A stretch of DNA of 64,000 nt, from assembly GCF_963422355.1 (NCBI RefSeq), contig NC_085087.1, positions 9,940,233-10,004,232 of the forward strand, given 5' to 3'. Of this stretch, positions 59,937 through 64,000 are shown in pieces. This DNA is from Corticium candelabrum. Lineage: Eukaryota > Porifera > Homoscleromorpha > Homosclerophorida > Plakinidae. The translations under genes and the position numbers were made by a program. Positions within the stretch are counted from its first letter, which is position 1, and the number at the start of each line of letters is the position of its first letter. The notes beneath the pieces were generated by a model. It did no database searches. It was not told the DNA's origin and was given only the letters and a program-made list of their open reading frames with translations.

Positions 59937-60474
59937 CAGCCTTCCAAAAACACCTTTTCACGTGCCAGAACTTTTAGGGCAATGCCTGGTCCGGCGAACG
60001 TGCGGGGCTCCATTCCTATCTTGTGGGGTGCTCCCTCGGGCGTACAGCTTGTCGTTGACTGTCAGACGTTGCTTCACGGTTGGCACAGTGCTCCACCTAG
60101 CTTGCCATATGTCTCTCTGTCTGAGGTGCTTTAAAGTTGGTTGTTCTCCAATTTGTATCGGTCTTGTATGTTCTAAAGTTTTTAACTAATGAAACTTACG
60201 TAATACATCTACTGAATAGTTACGATCAATAGACAACCGTTGTCAGACCCATGCATTACAGTTTTTATTTTGTAATTCTATAATACGTAGTAAGTTGATT
60301 ATCATAATTAGTAAGATATAGTAAGTAGCATGTTAATTAAATGAGCAATTAGTACATTTTAGTTTGAAGTCCGGATGACGTTGGGCATCCACTAATTACG
60401 TAGCCAAACTTGTTCCAGGGCCATGCACATACAAGTATTAAGTCAGGTGTGCATATTCAGTTCATGTGAGTCTC

Positions 60475-60596
60475 TAAGTGCATGTGTGTGGTTGTATGTG
60501 TGTATGTCTATGTGTGATCTTAGTGTCTTTTGTGTATATTGTGTTCGAGTGCCGTTCTGTACGTGTACATGTTTGTGTGTGCGTGTGTGAGTGTTT

Positions 60597-60635
<39 letters not shown>

Positions 60636-60785
60636 TGCGTGCGTGCGCGTGCACACGCGTGTGTTTGTTTGTTGGTTTATGTGTGTGTGTATGTGTGTGT
60701 GTGAATGTTTATGTGTGCATGTATGTGTGTATTTTTGTGTGTGTGTGAGCATATGTGTAAATTGTGTGTGTGGGGGAAAAATGTG
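60475..60785. repeat. (GT)n-rich low-complexity region
   Basis: Degenerate GT-rich sequence with a purer core at about 60596-60660 and GCGT interruptions. Between the telomere-type repeats and the Penelope-like element. Confidence 0.9.
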
Positions 60786-61199
60786 TTTGCGTCTGTATAT
60801 TGATTAATTTATTAAATTAGTTAAAGTAGTAAATTGGGCAAAGGCAAAGACCAGCTTACGGTGGATAGGGTTGCATGAGCTAGATCGTAAAATGAGCTAT
60901 GTTGTTGTGTGAGTACTCACCTTGATGGTTTTATTAATGATGTAGGAGAGTCTGTGGGGGAGAAGCGTTATAGGGAATTCCAAAGATGCGTAACATGTGT
61001 CCAGGGATCTTTTGTTTGTGTGTATGGGGTGGCTTGGAGGTGGTTTTGTTTCCATAACTGACAATGCCGGTTGTCTGTGTTGATCCATATCTTGACTTTA
61101 GATGTGGCTTGATTTAGTCAATTTCCCGTCATGTACTTTCGTTTGGAGGTTGTTGTGTATGTGGGTGTACATGTGTCAAGATTAGAGCCGTGTAATTGT

Positions 61200-61202
61200 G
61201 GG

Positions 61203-61259
<57 letters not shown>
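61200..61259. repeat. (GT)n microsatellite
   Basis: About 27 GT units in the presumed 3' region of the Penelope-like element. Confidence 0.97.
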
Positions 61260-61260
<1 letters not shown>

Positions 61261-61643
61261 GACTTTGTGTACAGTGTCCTGATCGATCGATGTCTCTGTG
61301 TGATATTCCCTCAGAGAGTCCAGTGTGTGTGGTTGTTTGTGGTCTGTGTTTGTGAGCAGAATTTTCTCTAAAATGTCATTTGTATCATCTGACATGAAGT
61401 GGACCATGTTAAAAGGGTAATGGTAGTACTTTGGCAGATGTATTTTCTGCAAGTGTTGTGCTACAAGTGTAATATTCTAAAAGCGTCTCTATAGTCTATT
61501 AGGTAATGAATGGTATCTCAATAGTTAGTTCTTGTATAGTCTGTGGTTGCCATTGATGTGCTCTCTTGTGCCTGCAGTTTGTGCGGAGGTTCGGTGTCTG
61601 GTGTTGAAGCATCTATGGTGTGCTGGTGGACAGGACTCCGAGG

Positions 61644-62823
61644 CTACGGTGGGCCGGATCTTATGGGGCCGACAGTGGAGAGGACACCAGCCGCGGAGAC
61701 TATCACCTTCCGTCCAACGCCCCTCCACGGGTCTTCATCGCTGTTATTGGTTGGTCTATGTGTGGTTTTATTGAGACCGTATCTGCCGGTGGTTTTGAGT
61801 CGTAGTATCCATTCGTTTTCAAGGTTTAGACGTCGTTGGGGATCTTTTTCAATTTGAATTGGTGTTATTTTCCAATCTCCGTGTGGGTTATGGTTTCGTT
61901 CATTGTAGTGTAAGTAGATCTTTTTTGTGTCTTGTAACTGTAGTTTGTTACGGTGGTGTCTCATACGGGCCCTGAGTGTGTCACCTGTTTGTCCAACATA
62001 TTGTTTCTGGCATTTGGGTATAGTGCACGTGATGACGTAGATCACGTTCCTTGATGCACATGTCATTTGTCTGTCTGTTGCTGTTGTGTCATTCTGAGAG
62101 TATATGGGATGCGACCTGCCTGTGCTAGTGCTGCGGACGGCACAGCAAATTGCGATCTGATGACATATTGCACATTGTGTGTGGTTACAGGTATTCGTGA
62201 CTGGGGTGATAGAGAGTCTGGGTGCTGGGATATTGTTGTGGCGCGTCTCGGTTCTCGGTTTGGGGGTTGTTCCTCGTAATCTAGCTCGTGTGATATGATC
62301 CCTGATGTTCTTTGCTCTTTTGTAGGCAATCAAAGGCGGGTGACGTCCAAGCGATGGCTCAAGTGTGGGGTCGCTATCAATCATAGTTTGCCATTCTCTA
62401 TGGATCAATTGTCTAATGTCCGGAAACCAGGGTGAGTAGGTCGTTGTGAATATCGATTTGGTGTTATGTGGTTGCCGTCTGTTATGTGCTCTGATCTGGT
62501 TTAGGATTTGGTGTCTCTTGTTGTGTGGTAGTTGTAGAAGTAGTCGCTTGGTTTGTTTCCTTGGGTAACTTCTTGATATGAGTCGTTTTGTGTGGTCGTC
62601 GAGAATGTGTTGGTATTCAATTGGGTTAGATGTAGATCTGAGAAAGCGATGTGCTTCACCAAGTACAACTGCTCTGAAAGTGCTCGGGGTGTGGCATGAA
62701 TTGTAGTGTAAATATTGAAAACAATTTGTTTGCTTGAAGTGGGTCTTACAATCGAGCGTGCCTTCTTGTGAGAAACGAGCGCCTTTGTATGTGAGGACAT
62801 CGAGGAAGACGGTTTCTGTGTTA
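61644..62823 (-). CDS. Penelope-like element, connector and GIY-YIG endonuclease part
   Basis: Downstream half of the element in the other frame. It is open from just after the CA run: VFLDVLTYKGARFSQEGTL and KTHFKQTNCFQYLHYNS, the usual end of PLE RT; then SYPRKQTKRLLLQLP and FTTTYSPWFPDIRQLI. The GIY-YIG nuclease follows: VIYVITCTIPKCQKQYVGQT (GIY-YIG core as YVI...YVG), LRARMRHHRNKL (catalytic Arg region), and a C-terminal LNLENEWILRLKTT with the conserved Glu. An ATG at 62408 exists but is probably not a real start; this half is expected to be fused to the RT. Confidence 0.9.
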
Positions 62824-62825
62824 CT

Positions 62826-64000
62826 GTGTGTGTGTGTGTGAATTTTATAGTGGGATGGAAGTTGTTGAGTCGTTCGATCATGTCCTGCAGATGTTGGTTT
62901 GTGTCCTCCCAGATGACATATATGTCGTCTATGAATCTCTTCCAGATCCGTGGTCTAATTGGTTCGTTTTGGAGAAAGCGTTCTTCCAGATCAGCCATGA
63001 AGAGGTTGGCGAATGTCGGTGCTACTCTTGTGCCCATGGCGACACCAAAAATTTGTCTATAGATTTCGCCGTTGAATTCGAATATATTGTTGGTTAGAAT
63101 GTGGGTCAAGAATGTCTTCGTTATACCTGTGAGATTTGGGGAGAAACCAATGTCAGAGAAAACGTGGTCACCATTGACCTGGAGATATTCTTGTAGTATA
63201 TTAAGGCATACTCGTATACCTTCATTTTGTGGAATGTTTGTGTAGAGAGATGTGACATCTATTGTGACCAATATGGCGTTTTGTCTAACTCTTGTTTTCT
63301 CAATTAGGGATATGAAGTCTTTTGAGTCCCGGATGTAGCTGTTCTGTTGTGTTGCGATCGGTTTGAAGAGATAATAAAAAAATTGGGATATTGCTTCGGT
63401 TGGTCCTGAGCAACCAGAGACGATTGGTCGATACGTGACTGGAGTCTTGTGTATTTTGCTGAGAAAGTAGAGTTGCTGTGTTCGTATTTTAGCTGGTTCA
63501 GATTTGAAGAGGAATTGCAATGTCTTTTTGTCGAGTAATCCCAAATTTTGTATGTCAATCACTGTCTGATTTATCTGTCTTGTTATACATTCTGTGGGAT
63601 CCGTGTCTAGGTGCTGATATGTTTGTAGGTCCTGTACTTGATCTAGGCCTTTCTCAATGTAGGTTTGCCTGTCTTCAATTACTACCATGGAACCCTTGTC
63701 AGCTTTTTTCACAATTATATCATCTCTATGTGCAAGTTTTTTGAGTGCAGTTTTTTCGTGTCTGGACAAATTGTGGTGGATGTGTTTTGTTGATCGCGTG
63801 TCGGTTAATAATTTTCTCGTGTTGGTTATGTAAGCTTCTAAAGCTTGGTTTTTGGTGATTGGGGGATTCCAGTTGGATTTCATTCGAAATGGGTGTGGTT
63901 TGTCAGTCACGTGTGAGTCTTCTCCGTTTCCGTCGTCGGTCTCATGATGGAGTTCCTGCCATCGGTTGGCGAGTGTCTGGATGCGGAGTCGTCTAGTGAA
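62826..64000 (-). CDS. Penelope-like reverse transcriptase (partial)
   Basis: Copies element RNA into DNA; PLE reverse transcriptases are related to telomerase. Seen in order on the minus strand: IIVKKADKGSMVVIEDRQTY (start of the RT core), LYFLSKIHKTPVTYRPIVSG, LVTIDVTSLYTNIPQNEGI (first catalytic Asp), IFGVAMGTRVAPTFANLFMA and WKRFIDDIYVIW (FxDD catalytic pair). The catalytic residues are intact. After KFTHTHT the reading frame that carries the conserved downstream part shifts at a CA run; this frame itself continues open to 62501 but with unrelated sequence. The N-terminal part, FTRRLRIQTLANRWQEL..., continues off the edge. Confidence 0.92.

Larger units (their letters stand above)
61644..64000 (-). 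mobile_element. Penelope-like retroelement with GIY-YIG nuclease (5' end outside window)
   Basis: Reads on the minus strand from the right edge to a stop at 61644. The reverse transcriptase part comes first and the nuclease part last, the order found in EN+ Penelope-like elements. The frame is open to base 64000, so the start lies outside the window. A frame change at a (CA)8 run (62824-62840 as TG on the plus strand) divides the two halves. No long direct repeat end is visible inside the window. The 3' flank (60.1-61.6 kb) is AT/GT-rich with no other gene, then telomere-type repeats. Confidence 0.92.

Noticed and set aside
59490-60189. Three overlapping frames of 69-79 residues between telomere tracts
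   Set aside because: They lie in the duplicated subtelomeric unit and its flank, overlap in different frames and match nothing known to me.
60478-60807. Val/Cys-rich 109-residue frame
   Set aside because: GT-rich low-complexity DNA.
62150-62165. CTGATGA core considered as a hammerhead ribozyme, which PLEs often carry
   Set aside because: It lies in the coding part of the element and no matching GAAA core and stems follow at the right spacing.

Overview
The window looks like nuclear DNA from an invertebrate animal. It holds spliced genes with short GT-AG introns, a DYRK1-type kinase, an ETS factor of the PEA3 type, a BBSome subunit, very many (CA)n and (CAGA)n microsatellites, eukaryotic transposons and TTAGGG telomere-type repeats. 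A sponge or another early-branching animal would fit the compact layout, but that is a guess. All gene models were spliced by eye; exon phases join consistently in every model given.

Region 1 (about 1-46.5 kb) is gene-dense. In order: glycerol kinase (-, runs off the left edge); ATP synthase subunit g (+), head-to-head with it; PSMD9 (-); a DYRK1 kinase (-); a PEA3-like ETS factor (-); a CLIC/DHAR-like glutathione transferase (+); COG8 (-); a USP25/28 deubiquitinase (-); TBCEL (+), head-to-head with the USP; and BBIP1 (-). Spacing is tight: about 176 bp from the DYRK1 stop to the PSMD9 ATG, about 120 bp from the USP stop to the COG8 ATG, and about 124 bp between the CLIC and COG8 stops. The genes are unrelated housekeeping or regulatory genes (metabolism, proteasome, Golgi tethering, tubulin, cilia), so they form no pathway; what links them is shared promoters and compactness. 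Introns carry microsatellites, three copies of a tRNA-derived SINE-like repeat, and small MITE-like elements.

Region 2 (about 46.5-55.4 kb) has no recognisable host gene. It is a nest of DNA transposons: palindromic MITEs, a PIF/Harbinger-derived element with TAA duplications, a Merlin (IS1016-type) transposase with introns between long inverted arms, and a pogo-like element with TA duplications.

Region 3 (about 55.4-64 kb) looks like degenerate subtelomeric material: two arrays of a GCGC-rich minisatellite around a decayed Harbinger transposase, three tracts of interstitial TTAGGG repeats with a duplicated unit between them, then a Penelope-like retroelement (reverse transcriptase plus GIY-YIG nuclease) on the minus strand, frameshifted in a short (CA)n run and cut by the right edge. 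I found no new defence system or gene cluster. The most interesting signals are the telomere-repeat/Penelope arrangement, the very tight same-strand gene pairs, an intron made almost wholly of microsatellite, and the transposon nest.
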